A DNA stretch of 38,654 bases from the NCBI GenBank assembly GCA_023426575.1, contig JAFAAL010000034.1, positions 1 to 38,654 on the forward strand, in the 5' to 3' direction. Both the position numbers and the translations under genes were made by a program. The stretch is from Bacillota bacterium (GTDB lineage: Bacteria > Bacillota > Clostridia > Saccharofermentanales > DTU023). A model generated the notes under the pieces. The model did not search any database. It was not told where the DNA came from and worked only from the letters and a program-made list of their open reading frames with translations. Shown in pieces: positions 1 through 8,485 of the stretch (position 1 is its first letter; the number at the start of each line of letters is the position of its first letter).

Positions 1-65
1 CCATAAGCCTTCCGTAAATCTTTCACACGCAGAAACAAAATACGACCCCTTCATTATTGACAAGG

Positions 66-94
66 CCCAGAGCCCTGATTCACAGGGCTCTGGG
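66..94 (-). terminator. Perfect 12-bp stem-loop downstream of the baeRF gene
   Basis: Positions 66-77 and 83-94 are exact reverse complements (CCCAGAGCCCTG / CAGGGCTCTGGG) around a 5-nt loop. The hairpin starts 20 bases beyond the stop codon of the minus-strand baeRF gene, so it is the natural 3' end of that transcript. It is not followed by a run of T on either strand, so it may be a 3' stabilising hairpin or a weak terminator and not a classical intrinsic terminator. Bases 1-65 hold no gene that I can recognise. Confidence 0.5.
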
Positions 95-113
95 TCATCG
101 TAGCCTCTAAAAC

Positions 114-1199
114 TTAGTAGCGCAGGATCGCCAGATAGAGATCCTTATTTTCGAAGTTTTCCGCCGGCAGGACGTAGAAGTGTCCCCCCTGCTCAAGCAC
201 TGCAAAAGTCAATTCATTGACGTTCGTCACTTCCGTCTGTGGGGGTTCTTTGAGGAGCTGGTCCGAGATCAGGAGGGTGTCGACGCGCCCCTCCTTGAGG
301 CAGGTACGGATGGCCTCGACACCCGTGACGAGCTTTTCTTCTCGCTTGGCGCGCTCGATGAGATTGGCATAGTGCTCAAAGTGGGCCGATCTTGCCGACT
401 TTAAGATCTCGCCGATGCGGCTGAGGAGCTCGCTCTCCTTGAGGGAGTCCATCGGTTTCTCGATGCCCTCGTCCAGGACCTTGTTATTCTTGACGATCTT
501 GCGGAAATCCGCCTGATGCTCTGGGAGCGAAACCAGGATGATGGGATCGTGCGGGGCCAGCATCTCGGTCAGCGTGTGATCGATGTGGCGGAAGAACTTC
601 TCCTGATCCTTCTCGACTTCTTCTGGCTTGGCCTTGTGGCCGTGGTAGCTGGCCTGCCGACCGCCATAAGAACCGCTGTTGACGTTGCTGTTGCTGTCCT
701 GTATCGGGAAGAGTTCCTTGAACTTGGTGGCAAAGCGCTCGGGGATCTCCGTCGGCTGGAGGCCGAAGGCATTGCCCTCATAGAGCGCGAAGCTATTGCG
801 GTCAAAACTCAGGACATAGGCGTGGTCATGGGCGTCAAAGTAGTCGAGGAGCGGCAAGAGGTAAAAGCTCTCGCCGAGGAACTGGAGATTGCCGACGGCC
901 GCCTGGAGGCGATAGATCTGGCAGTCCTCTGCACTGGCAAAGACGGCGAGGCCGTGGGCATTGTAATTCCAGAAGTCGACATCTTTGGCAAGTTGTTCTA
1001 GGCACTGCCAAGTCGACTCGGGGAGTTTCAGTTCTGAGTTCTCGCTGGCGCGGGCCTCGCGGAGGAGATTCTTAAAGCGGATGGGATCCTGCTCGTTTTC
1101 TGGCGAGGCCAAGTGGGTCTCCTGATAGAGACTCAAGACAGGGCCCTCTGTCTTCAAGATGAAGTCGCTTGGAAATTCGGTGACAATCTTGTACTGCAT
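114..1199 (-). CDS. baeRF-type (bacterial archaeo-eukaryotic release factor-like) protein
   Basis: A 361-residue soluble protein related to the bacterial homologues of archaeal/eukaryotic class I release factor eRF1. The segment with YQETHL followed by QDPIRFKNLLREA matches the usual N-terminal signature of the family (a 'Y-x-x-T-H' strand, then 'QDPIRLKNLL'). The FWNYNAHGLAVF stretch is a second family landmark, and the C-terminal part resembles the eRF1 domain-3 fold, with a GRVDTLLIS strand typical of peptide-release-factor-like domains. Its molecular role in bacteria is not established; ribosome rescue or stress roles have been proposed for the family. The ATG at 1199 is preferred over an in-frame start at 1229 because AGGAGG lies 6 bases upstream. 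It sits 50 bases after the oligoendopeptidase gene, with a terminator-like hairpin between them. Confidence 0.8.
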   Translation of the reverse strand: MQYKIVTEFPSDFILKTEGPVLSLYQETHLASPENEQDPIRFKNLLREARASENSELKLPESTWQCLEQLAKDVDFWNYNAHGLAVFASAEDCQIYRLQAAVGNLQFLGESFYLLPLLDYFDAHDHAYVLSFDRNSFALYEGNAFGLQPTEIPERFATKFKELFPIQDSNSNVNSGSYGGRQASYHGHKAKPEEVEKDQEKFFRHIDHTLTEMLAPHDPIILVSLPEHQADFRKIVKNNKVLDEGIEKPMDSLKESELLSRIGEILKSARSAHFEHYANLIERAKREEKLVTGVEAIRTCLKEGRVDTLLISDQLLKEPPQTEVTNVNELTFAVLEQGGHFYVLPAENFENKDLYLAILRY

Positions 1200-1210
1200 A
1201 AGGTACCTCC

Positions 1211-1240
1211 TAATAAAACGGCCTCCCAAAGAGGAGGCCG
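1211..1240 (-). terminator. Hairpin with T-run between the oligoendopeptidase and baeRF genes
   Basis: CGGCCTCC (1219-1226) pairs with GGAGGCCG (1233-1240) around a 6-nt loop. Read on the minus strand the stem is followed by TTTTATTA and then, almost at once, by the AGGAGG of the next gene. The other side carries ATATTTTTT on the plus strand, so it could act in both directions. It is the expected end of the pepF-type transcript, but it is so close to the baeRF ribosome binding site that it may work as a read-through attenuator. Confidence 0.65.
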
Positions 1241-1249
1241 CTATATTTT

Positions 1250-2947
1250 TTATTTGATTTGGCTCTGGTCGAGACTTGCCATATAGCGCTCGAGGCCAGG
1301 GGTGATGCTGGCGATGCAGCCGTCGTTAAAGGGATTCTTCAAGCCGCAGTCGACGACGAGCTCGGTAAAGGGTTTGAGTCCTGCTTCGCGGCAGATCTTG
1401 AGATAGCTCTCCCAGGCGGCCTCGTGGTCCTTTTGATCCCAGAGGAAGTATTGGAGCGCGATGACTTGAGCCAGGGTGTAGTCGAGATAGTAGAAGGGCA
1501 TGCCATAGACATGGCCCTGGCGCTGCCAGCGCCCACCGCTCTCGAGGTAGTCATTGCCGCTGTAGTCGAGTTCTGGCAGGTACTTCTTCTCGATCTCCCG
1601 ATAGGCGGCACGGCGCTCCTCGGGCGTGGCGTCGACATGGGTGTAGACCCACTCCTGGAACTCATCGATACTGGCGCCATAAGGCAGGAAGCGGAGCGCC
1701 TGGGCGACGTGGTCGTAGTAGTACTTCTCGGTATCTGGCCCGAAGAACTGCTCCATCCAGGGATGGGTGAAAAATTCCATCGACATCGAGTGAATCTCGG
1801 CCACTTCCATGGTGAAGGAGCTCAGGAGACGCGGCTTGACATCTCTTTGCAGCCAACCTTGGAAGGCGTGGCCGGCCTCGTGTGTCAAGACGTCGACGTC
1901 ATGGCTCGTGCCATTGAAGTTACTAAAGATAAAGGGGACGCCGTAGTCGGGCAGGAAGGTCATATAGCCACCGCCCGCCTTGCCAGGCTTATTGCTGAGA
2001 TCCATCAGTTCCTGGCGGCGCATGATGTCGAAGAACTGCCCCGTGAGTTCGGAGAGCTCGTGATACATCTTGCTCGCGGCCTCGACGAGGACGGGCTCGT
2101 CCCCCTGGGGGGTCGGATTGCCGGAGACAAAGTTCAGCGGCATGTCGTAGTACATCATGTGGTCGACGCCAATCCGCTCCTTCTGCTCAGCGACGAGCTT
2201 TCTGACCAGGGGCACGACTTCTTTGGCAATCTGCTCGCGATAGACCTGGGCGTCCTTATAGTCCCAGTCACAGCGGCTCATGCGCGCATAGGCGACGGGG
2301 ATGAAGTTCTCGAAGCCGAGTTTCTGGCCGATGCGGTCACGGACCTTAACCAGCTCGTCATAGAGTCGGTCGAGCTCAGTCATATGCTCGGCGAGCCAGC
2401 CATTCATCGCCTCGGAGGCGCGCTTCCTGACCTCGCGATCGAGCGATTGCGTAAAGGGGCCGAGACCTGTCAGATTGTAGGTCTTGCCGTCGAATTCAAT
2501 TTCTGCTGAGGCGATCAACTTGGTATATTGCGTACCCAGTTGATTCTCGAGGACGAGATCCTCTAGAATCTCTGGCTTAAAAGTCTTGATGCCGGCCTCG
2601 AGCTTTTGGATCTGGTAGTGGCCGTAGCGCTTTTCAAAAGCCTCACGATAAGGGCTCGCCAGAATCACCTTGGCGATATTCGTCGAGACTTCGCTAAAGC
2701 GCGGCATCTCCTGGTCGAGGACATTGACCTCTTCGTCGTAAAATTTGTCGCGCGTGTCGATCGTGTGGCGTACGTTGGCCAGCGTCGCCTGCGTGCCCAG
2801 GCGGTCGGTCACCCGATCAATCTCCTCCCCGATCTCAAAGAAGCGCTCCTCGCTCGGGGCCTCTTTGAGCTCTTGGCAGAGTTTTTCCAGTTCAGCGTAG
2901 ACCTTGGCAAAGTCGGGTCTCTCGTATTTCATCTCAGAAAATTTCAT
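1250..2947 (-). CDS. M3 family oligoendopeptidase (PepF-like)
   Basis: A 565-residue zinc metallopeptidase that cleaves short peptides in the cytoplasm. The zinc motif HEAGH is at residues 356-360 (His356, Glu357, His360) and is followed by the family-typical AEIHSMSMEFF segment, which supplies the third zinc ligand (Glu). The length fits the shorter M3 oligoendopeptidases of Firmicutes. There is no signal peptide. The ATG at 2947 has AGGAG about 9 bases upstream. The gene is divergent from mnmA across a short intergenic region; a minus-strand TAAAAT near 2984-2989 could be its -10 box, but the -35 is poor. A terminator-like hairpin follows the stop codon. I can assign the family with confidence, but not the exact subfamily (PepF against related types). 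Confidence 0.9.
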   Translation of the reverse strand: MKFSEMKYERPDFAKVYAELEKLCQELKEAPSEERFFEIGEEIDRVTDRLGTQATLANVRHTIDTRDKFYDEEVNVLDQEMPRFSEVSTNIAKVILASPYREAFEKRYGHYQIQKLEAGIKTFKPEILEDLVLENQLGTQYTKLIASAEIEFDGKTYNLTGLGPFTQSLDREVRKRASEAMNGWLAEHMTELDRLYDELVKVRDRIGQKLGFENFIPVAYARMSRCDWDYKDAQVYREQIAKEVVPLVRKLVAEQKERIGVDHMMYYDMPLNFVSGNPTPQGDEPVLVEAASKMYHELSELTGQFFDIMRRQELMDLSNKPGKAGGGYMTFLPDYGVPFIFSNFNGTSHDVDVLTHEAGHAFQGWLQRDVKPRLLSSFTMEVAEIHSMSMEFFTHPWMEQFFGPDTEKYYYDHVAQALRFLPYGASIDEFQEWVYTHVDATPEERRAAYREIEKKYLPELDYSGNDYLESGGRWQRQGHVYGMPFYYLDYTLAQVIALQYFLWDQKDHEAAWESYLKICREAGLKPFTELVVDCGLKNPFNDGCIASITPGLERYMASLDQSQIK

Positions 2948-2986
2948 GAAAACAGACTCCTTTTATGGCTTTTTGAATACATCTAT

Positions 2987-3015
2987 TTTACACATCTTCG
3001 CGCAACTTTTCTAAT
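2987..3015 (+). promoter_or_regulatory. Predicted sigma-A-type promoter of mnmA
   Basis: TTTACA at 2987-2992 and TCTAAT at 3010-3015 are separated by exactly 17 bases; each differs from the consensus at one position. The start of transcription would fall near 3022, which leaves a leader of only about 12-20 bases before mnmA. It overlaps the upstream region of the divergent oligoendopeptidase gene. Confidence 0.6.
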
Positions 3016-3033
3016 CCTCTGATCTCGGATATA

Positions 3034-4173
3034 TTGGTGGAGATGATTGAGACTTGGCAGAACGAAAGAGCAGATCTCAAGGGTCGCTCGGTCCTCCTCG
3101 CCCTCAGTGGAGGCGTCGACAGCGCGGTGGCAGCGCTGCGCTTGCAGCGTCTCGGCCTCAGAGTCCACGCCGTATACATGCAGCTCTGGACTGTCCCAGA
3201 GGCCGCTGGGCGCGCTGCTGGCGAGCGGGCGCGCGCAGAGGCGCTGGCGGCGCAGCTGGGCATTCCATTGACTGTGCTCGATCTCTCTGACTATTTTTAT
3301 GCGCAGGTCGTGTCGCCTTTTCTCGCCGCTTACGCCGCGGGACAGACGCCAAATCCCTGTGTCGTCTGCAACCAGCTGCTGAAGTTTCGCCTGCCGGAGC
3401 TGACAGAGCTTTCTGGCGCGGGCGATTTTGACTATTACGCGACCGGCCACTATGCCCGCGTGACAGAGAGTGCCGACGGCCTCTTCCACCTCTTGACGGC
3501 GCGCGATCCCAAGAAGGATCAGTCCTATATGCTCTACCATCTGCAACAGGCGGATCTCGCCCGCCTCCTCTTGCCGCTCGGCGACTCGAGCAAGACTGAG
3601 ATTCGCGAGGAAGCTGCTCGCGCCGGCCTCGCCTCGGCCAAGACGGGGGATAGTCAGGATATTTGCTTCCTCGCAGGCGCTGATCATCACGCTTTCTTGC
3701 GCCAATCTCAGGTCGGATCGACTGCTGGCGACTTCGTCTCCGAGACGGGCCAGGTTCTCGGCCGGCACCAGGGACTCGGACACTATACGGTCGGTCAGAG
3801 CAAGCGACTCGGCATCGCCCTCGGAGAGCGCATGGTCGTCGCGCGGATTCTGCCCGAGAAGAATCAAATTGTGCTTGTGCCGCTCAGGGACTTTAAGCAG
3901 AAGCGAGCGCAAGTCAAGGCGCTCTCCTGGACCCAGCCAGTCCCGCCAGCAGTTGGCACCGTGGTCGAGGTCTGTGTCCGCTACCGCGGTCAGAGATGCC
4001 CGGTGAGGCTTTTGCCAGTGGAGGGGCTTGAGCGGGAGAATTTTCTTGCTGCAGAGAGCCTAGATGTGTATAATGAGCAGGGTCTGCCCGCCTTGAGTCC
4101 TGGGCAGGCAGCCGTCTTTTACCACAATGATGAAGTTCTCGGCGGAGGCATCTGGACAGAGAACTTTAGCTGA
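3034..4173 (+). CDS. mnmA: tRNA-specific 2-thiouridylase MnmA
   Basis: Catalyses ATP-dependent 2-thiolation of U34 in the anticodon of tRNA-Lys, -Glu and -Gln. Visible motifs, counted from the TTG at 3034, are the PP-loop SGGVDS (25-30), the NPCVVCN motif with Cys109 and Cys112, and DSQDICFL with the second catalytic Cys211. A GHYTVGQSKRLGI segment opens the family-typical C-terminal part. The length of 379 residues is normal. The start is uncertain: TTG at 3034, GTG at 3037 and ATG at 3043 are in frame, and the purine-rich GGTGGAG lies directly against the ATG with no spacer. The promoter predicted at 2987-3015 leaves a very short leader. It probably continues into the next gene, since no terminator separates them. 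Confidence 0.95.
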   Translation: MVEMIETWQNERADLKGRSVLLALSGGVDSAVAALRLQRLGLRVHAVYMQLWTVPEAAGRAAGERARAEALAAQLGIPLTVLDLSDYFYAQVVSPFLAAYAAGQTPNPCVVCNQLLKFRLPELTELSGAGDFDYYATGHYARVTESADGLFHLLTARDPKKDQSYMLYHLQQADLARLLLPLGDSSKTEIREEAARAGLASAKTGDSQDICFLAGADHHAFLRQSQVGSTAGDFVSETGQVLGRHQGLGHYTVGQSKRLGIALGERMVVARILPEKNQIVLVPLRDFKQKRAQVKALSWTQPVPPAVGTVVEVCVRYRGQRCPVRLLPVEGLERENFLAAESLDVYNEQGLPALSPGQAAVFYHNDEVLGGGIWTENFS

Positions 4174-4198
4174 TGCGATAGATATCTTAAGGAGTCTC

Positions 4199-4480
4199 AT
4201 GCCCCAGTTTTTGAAAATTCTCCTCTTAGTTCTCATTGTCAATCTCCTCTATCTCGGCTTCACCGCGCTGGCGAAAAAGCTGCGAGGCGAGAGGCCCTAT
4301 GGCTCTCCCCGCACTCCTGATGAGAGAGAGATGAAACGAGATCTCTTAGATCCTGAGCGCTCGAATCGCCGCGATTTTGAGAGCTCCGGAAGCCTCGGCT
4401 GTCACGCAGCCGGAGGCTGTTGTGCCTGTGGCCTGGCCAGCTTATGTCAGGGTCAAGACAGTGAGGAGGAACAGGATTAG
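4199..4480 (+). CDS. Small Cys-rich single-pass membrane protein, unknown function
   Basis: A 93-residue protein that I do not recognise. An N-terminal hydrophobic helix (about residues 4-24) is followed by a basic and then acidic linker and a C-terminal cluster of cysteines (GCHAAGGCCACGLASLC) before a Glu/Asp tail. The layout of one helix plus a Cys-rich tail recalls the small FeoB-associated Cys-rich membrane proteins, but no feoB is present and no homology is claimed. The ATG at 4199 is chosen because AAGGAG lies 4 bases upstream; an in-frame ATG at 4127 is inside mnmA. It ends 2 bases before the MBOAT gene, which suggests co-transcription with the O-acylation pair downstream. The Cys cluster could bind metal or form disulfides. 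Confidence 0.7.
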   Translation: MPQFLKILLLVLIVNLLYLGFTALAKKLRGERPYGSPRTPDEREMKRDLLDPERSNRRDFESSGSLGCHAAGGCCACGLASLCQGQDSEEEQD

Positions 4481-4482
4481 TC

Positions 4483-5931
4483 ATGGTCTTTGCCAGTTTT
4501 GTCTTTATCTTCTTCTTTCTCCCCGCCTGCGTCGCCCTCTACTATCTTCTCCCCTCGATTAAGCAGAAGAACTACCTCCTCCTGATCTTCTCCTTCATCT
4601 TCTACGCCTGGGGCGAGCCCGTCTGGATTCTCCAGATGATTCTCTCTGGCACCCTCGTCTGGTACTCGGGACTCAAGCTCGAAGAGGCGCGGGAGCGCGC
4701 CCATAGAGAGCGCTCGCGAGCTGCCATCCACAAGGTCAAGTTCTATCTGCGACTCGGTGTCACACTGGCCCTCATTCCCCTCCTGATCTTTAAGTATCTC
4801 AATTTCATTCTCGGCAATCTCGGCCTCCTCGTCGGCCAGGCCTGGCTGATCCCCGGACTCAGCCTGCCGATTGGCATCTCCTTTTACACCTTCCAGCTGA
4901 TCACCTATCTCTTTGACCTCTATCGCCACGATACGGTCGTGCAGAGATCACTGCCTGACTTTTTGCTCTATGAGGCCTTCTTCCCTCAGCTGATCGCAGG
5001 CCCCATCGTCCGCTACCAGGACATCGCCGAGCAGATTGAGCGGCGTGAGCACTCGCTCGACGGCTTCCTCTTCGGTCTCCGGCGCTTCCTGATCGGCCTC
5101 GCCAAGAAGGTCCTCATCGCCAACTATGCTGGCAAATTGGTTGCTGCAACTCTCGACCTCCCCCAGCTCGAGCAGCTCGGGGGTCTGGAGATTCTGCTCG
5201 GCCTCATCGGCTTCACCATCCAGATCTACTTTGACTTTTCCGCCTACTCAGATATGGCGATTGGCCTGGCTCAGCTCTTTGGCTTCCATCTTCTCGAAAA
5301 TTTCAAGGCCCCCTATCGGGCCGCCTCCGTCACCGAGTTCTGGCGCCGCTGGCACATCTCCCTCGGCACTTTCTTCCGTGACTATGTCTACATCCCCCTC
5401 GGGGGCAATCGTCAGCACCAGATTCTGAACCTGACCATCGTCTGGTTTCTGACGGGTCTCTGGCACGGCGCGAGTTGGAACTTTGTCCTCTGGGGCCTCT
5501 ACTTCCTCCTCTTCCTGATCATTGAGAAATTAGGGCTCCTCCGCCTGCTCGAGCGCCTGCCCCGCTTCGTCGGTCGTCTCTATATGATCCCCGTCATCCT
5601 CGGTGGCTGGCTGCTCTTTAAGTTTACGGACCTCGCAGCGATGGGTACCGTGCTCAAGCAGTTCTTTAGCGCCCCCTTTGTCAACCTCTCAGGCAGCGTC
5701 CTCTTGAGACAGTACGGCCTCTTCATCCTCGTGGCCCTGATCCTCTCGCAGTTCTCCTGGCCCGAGATCGAGGCCGCCGCTGCGCGCAGGAGGCGCAAGC
5801 CGCGGATTGCCTACATTGCCAGCCCCGCCTATATCGCTGGCTATATCGTCATGCCGCTCCTGCTGCTCCTCCTCTCGATTGCCGCCCTCGCGGCAGACAG
5901 CTTCAACCCCTTCCTCTATTTTAGGTTTTAA
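4483..5931 (+). CDS. MBOAT family O-acyltransferase (AlgI/DltB-like)
   Basis: A 482-residue polytopic membrane protein that should move acyl groups across or at the membrane to acylate an extracellular polymer. The family landmarks are an RRWHISLGTFFRDYVYIPLGG block (His291) and WHGASWNFV with the invariant catalytic-type His328. The sequence opens with a hydrophobic segment and has about ten further hydrophobic stretches, as in AlgI. It overlaps the next gene by one base (TAATG), and that gene encodes a DHHW/AlgJ-like protein; this pairing is typical of alginate-type or other exopolysaccharide O-acetylation modules. The substrate cannot be told from the sequence. GAGGAGG about 14 bases upstream or AGGA 6 bases upstream may serve as the ribosome binding site. 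Confidence 0.93.
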   Translation: MVFASFVFIFFFLPACVALYYLLPSIKQKNYLLLIFSFIFYAWGEPVWILQMILSGTLVWYSGLKLEEARERAHRERSRAAIHKVKFYLRLGVTLALIPLLIFKYLNFILGNLGLLVGQAWLIPGLSLPIGISFYTFQLITYLFDLYRHDTVVQRSLPDFLLYEAFFPQLIAGPIVRYQDIAEQIERREHSLDGFLFGLRRFLIGLAKKVLIANYAGKLVAATLDLPQLEQLGGLEILLGLIGFTIQIYFDFSAYSDMAIGLAQLFGFHLLENFKAPYRAASVTEFWRRWHISLGTFFRDYVYIPLGGNRQHQILNLTIVWFLTGLWHGASWNFVLWGLYFLLFLIIEKLGLLRLLERLPRFVGRLYMIPVILGGWLLFKFTDLAAMGTVLKQFFSAPFVNLSGSVLLRQYGLFILVALILSQFSWPEIEAAAARRRRKPRIAYIASPAYIAGYIVMPLLLLLLSIAALAADSFNPFLYFRF

Positions 5932-7520
5932 TGATGAACGATCAGAGAAAGATATCCTATTCCGCCAGACCCCATCAGCCTCAGAGGCGTCCAGCCGCCG
6001 ACTCTTCTGCTGAGCGCAGACCCTCACAGTCTAGGCGCCCTCAGAGACCAGAGCTGGCGAGTCCTCCACGCAGTCCCCGCCGCGAGCAGCGGCCGCATCG
6101 ACCAACCTGGCAGCCGAGCCCCAGACTGCAGCGGCAGGCCGCCCATCACCTCTTCATGGCTCTCGGCGCTATACTGACCGTCCTCTTCCTCTTCCAGCTC
6201 CTCTATCTCGTCTTGCCCAAGGCTGAAGAGAGCAAGGTCGAGCGCCGTAAACTCGCCAGCTTCCCCGCGCTGAGCATAAAGTCCTTTGCCGATGGCTCGT
6301 GGCATCGCGGTGTCGAGACTTACCTCTCCGACCACCTGCCCCTCCGGCAAGTCTTCATCCGCCTGGACCGCTCACTCAAGTCCGTCCTGGAGCTCAAGTT
6401 CCTCGCCCAGGTCGATGAGGAACAGGTGGAGATCGTACGTGGAGAGCGTGAGGTCTATGACCAGGGCAATCAGATGACGGCCCCTGGCAAGAGTGCCGAG
6501 GAGAGTTCTGCCGCCCCAGAGATCAAGGCGAGCGAAGCGACGACAACCCCGCCGAGCGAGAAAGTCCTGAAACCTGAACCCGCCAAGCCCAATCGCGACA
6601 ATCTCGAGGGCGAGATCGCCTTCGAGTCCTATGCGGTCATTATCAAGGGGACGCAGGGCATGGAGATCTTCAATTATGCGCCAGAACTCTGGTCTCAGTA
6701 CACGGCGCGCTTAAATTACCTGCGCGGGCAACTGCCCCCAGAAAAACGCATGTTCTCCATGGTCGTGCCCACGGCTGTGGCTTTTTATGGACCGCAGACC
6801 TACCGCGAGAAGAACTACTCGACCTTTGACGCCATCCAGCAGGCCTATTCCGAGCTCGATCAGAAGATTTTGAAATGTGATGCCTATGGCTATCTCTCAC
6901 AGCACACGGACGAGTATATCTACTTCCGCACCGACCATCACTGGACGGGTCTCGGTGCCTATTATGGCTATCAGAGCTTCTGCGAGCAGGCGGGGTATAC
7001 GCCGACGCCTCTCGATCAGATGATGACCTCGAAGTCGGACACCTTCCTCGGGACGCTCTATGCCAACTCTGAGCAGAATCCGGTGCTCGCCAACAATCCA
7101 GACTACTGTGTCTACTATCGCCCTCTCCACGTCGGGGTCTCCCTGGCCTCGGAGAGCGCAGATCTCAGCAATACCTTCTACTGCTCACTCCTGAGTCCCG
7201 ACGACTTCCCCGACTATCCCTACCTCGGCTACTCGGGCGGTGACGTCGCGGTCGTGCAGATCAAGACGGAGCACAAACCGGCGCTCAATCGCAAGATTGT
7301 CATCTTAAAAGACAGCTATGGCAATGCGCTCGTCCCACTGCTCATGGACCACTACGACGAGATCTACGTCATCGACCCTAGACCCTTCCGCGGCAATCTC
7401 CTGCAGTTCATCAACGAGCATCAGATCGACGACGTGCTGATCATCAACTACACCTTTGCCAGCTCGAACCCATACTGGCTTGAGGGCTTTGACCTCATGA
7501 CGGGCTATCAGGGCCAGTAA
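5931..7520 (+). CDS. DHHW/AlgJ-like membrane-anchored SGNH-type protein
   Basis: A 529-residue protein, partner of the upstream MBOAT acyltransferase. Residues 1-70 are disordered, rich in Arg, Pro, Ser and Gln, and should lie in the cytoplasm. One transmembrane helix follows (about 74-96), then a Pro/Glu/Ser-rich linker (about 185-225) and a large extracytoplasmic domain. That domain has FRTDHHWTG (Asp335, His336, His337) and KDSYGN (Asp461, Ser462), the motifs of the DHHW/AlgX-AlgJ branch of SGNH hydrolase-like proteins, which take part in polysaccharide O-acetylation. The start ATG at 5931 overlaps the MBOAT stop codon, and a second ATG follows directly. No good ribosome binding site is seen, so translation is probably coupled. 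The long basic N-terminal tail is unusual for this family. Confidence 0.88.
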   Translation: MMNDQRKISYSARPHQPQRRPAADSSAERRPSQSRRPQRPELASPPRSPRREQRPHRPTWQPSPRLQRQAAHHLFMALGAILTVLFLFQLLYLVLPKAEESKVERRKLASFPALSIKSFADGSWHRGVETYLSDHLPLRQVFIRLDRSLKSVLELKFLAQVDEEQVEIVRGEREVYDQGNQMTAPGKSAEESSAAPEIKASEATTTPPSEKVLKPEPAKPNRDNLEGEIAFESYAVIIKGTQGMEIFNYAPELWSQYTARLNYLRGQLPPEKRMFSMVVPTAVAFYGPQTYREKNYSTFDAIQQAYSELDQKILKCDAYGYLSQHTDEYIYFRTDHHWTGLGAYYGYQSFCEQAGYTPTPLDQMMTSKSDTFLGTLYANSEQNPVLANNPDYCVYYRPLHVGVSLASESADLSNTFYCSLLSPDDFPDYPYLGYSGGDVAVVQIKTEHKPALNRKIVILKDSYGNALVPLLMDHYDEIYVIDPRPFRGNLLQFINEHQIDDVLIINYTFASSNPYWLEGFDLMTGYQGQ

Positions 7521-7562
7521 GTCGGCCTCAGCCCGTCGCAAGAGTTGAGAAAATCGGAGTCC

Positions 7563-8477
7563 TTAGACGCCGTCGGCCTTGCCCTCGAGGTGGCTGAGAT
7601 CCGACTCTTGGAGCTCGGGCAAGAGGGGTGAGAAGCCGAGGCCATAGGCCGCATTGAATTCAGAGACGATAAAGAGGGCCTGCGGGTCCTCTTTTTGCAC
7701 GACTTCACGGAGAAGTTGCAGTTGGCGGCGGGTACAGATGACCATGATGAGATCGCGCGGCTTCTTGGTGTAGCCGCCATAAGCTGGAATGATGGTCGAG
7801 CCGCGCCGCACTTTCTCGCCGATGATCTTGGCAATGTGGTCTGCACGATCCGAGATGATATAGGCCATCTTACCCGAGACGAAGCCGTACATGATCTTGT
7901 CGACAACGGTCGCGAGCACCATCGTGTAGATGAAGCCGTAGAGGACGGCATCGATGTTCTTGAAGACGATGCCGCCGAGGACAATGATGACGGCATTGAT
8001 GATATTGGTGACCTGGCCGAGCGAGAGCTCGGGGCGCATCTTGCGGAGCGAAAAGATGATGAGGTCCGTCCCCCCCGTCGATGAGCCCGTCTGATAGATC
8101 AGGGCGAGGCCGACGCCGATACAGGCGGCGGCAAAGACGGCCGCCAGCATGGGGTCGCCCTGATACTGGGGAAAGAAGGGGCCGATGAGGTCGGTGCAGA
8201 GCGAGGTCAGGACGACGCTCTGGAGCGTGCGGACGATGAAGTGCCGCCCCAGGAGGCGATAGGAGAGCAGGATCAGCGGCACGTTCAAGAGAAGACTCAA
8301 GAGACCCAGGGGCAGATGAGTGTAGTGATAGATGATCAGGGCGAGACCTTGGATTCCTCCGGAGGCGAAGCCGGCATCCTTCATAAAGATGACGACGCCT
8401 GCGGCAATCAGGAGCCCTCCGATCAGATCAATCAAAAATCCCTTTAAAAAATTCTGTACACGCTTACTCATGGACAT
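7563..8477 (-). CDS. YitT family membrane protein
   Basis: A 304-residue integral membrane protein with five or six hydrophobic segments in the first two thirds (including AGFASGGIQGLALI and TGSSTGGTDLIIF, glycine-rich segments typical of the family) and a soluble C-terminal domain of the DUF2179 type (about residues 220-285, with STIIPAYGGYTKKPRDLIMVI). YitT-type proteins are common in Firmicutes, and their transport substrate is unknown. It starts 8 bases after the large CAP-domain gene and is likely on the same transcript. ATGs at 8477 and 8471 are both possible; the upstream AAAGG and GAGA are only moderate ribosome binding sites. It converges with the DHHW gene across 42 bases in which I see no terminator hairpin. 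Confidence 0.92.
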   Translation of the reverse strand: MSMSKRVQNFLKGFLIDLIGGLLIAAGVVIFMKDAGFASGGIQGLALIIYHYTHLPLGLLSLLLNVPLILLSYRLLGRHFIVRTLQSVVLTSLCTDLIGPFFPQYQGDPMLAAVFAAACIGVGLALIYQTGSSTGGTDLIIFSLRKMRPELSLGQVTNIINAVIIVLGGIVFKNIDAVLYGFIYTMVLATVVDKIMYGFVSGKMAYIISDRADHIAKIIGEKVRRGSTIIPAYGGYTKKPRDLIMVICTRRQLQLLREVVQKEDPQALFIVSEFNAAYGLGFSPLLPELQESDLSHLEGKADGV

Positions 8478-8485
8478 CTTCTCTT

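Noticed and set aside
1259..2509. Long open frame of 416 codons antisense to the oligoendopeptidase gene
   Set aside because: It mirrors a clear M3 peptidase gene; the codon bias of a GC-rich genome keeps the opposite strand open. No RBS and no recognisable domain.
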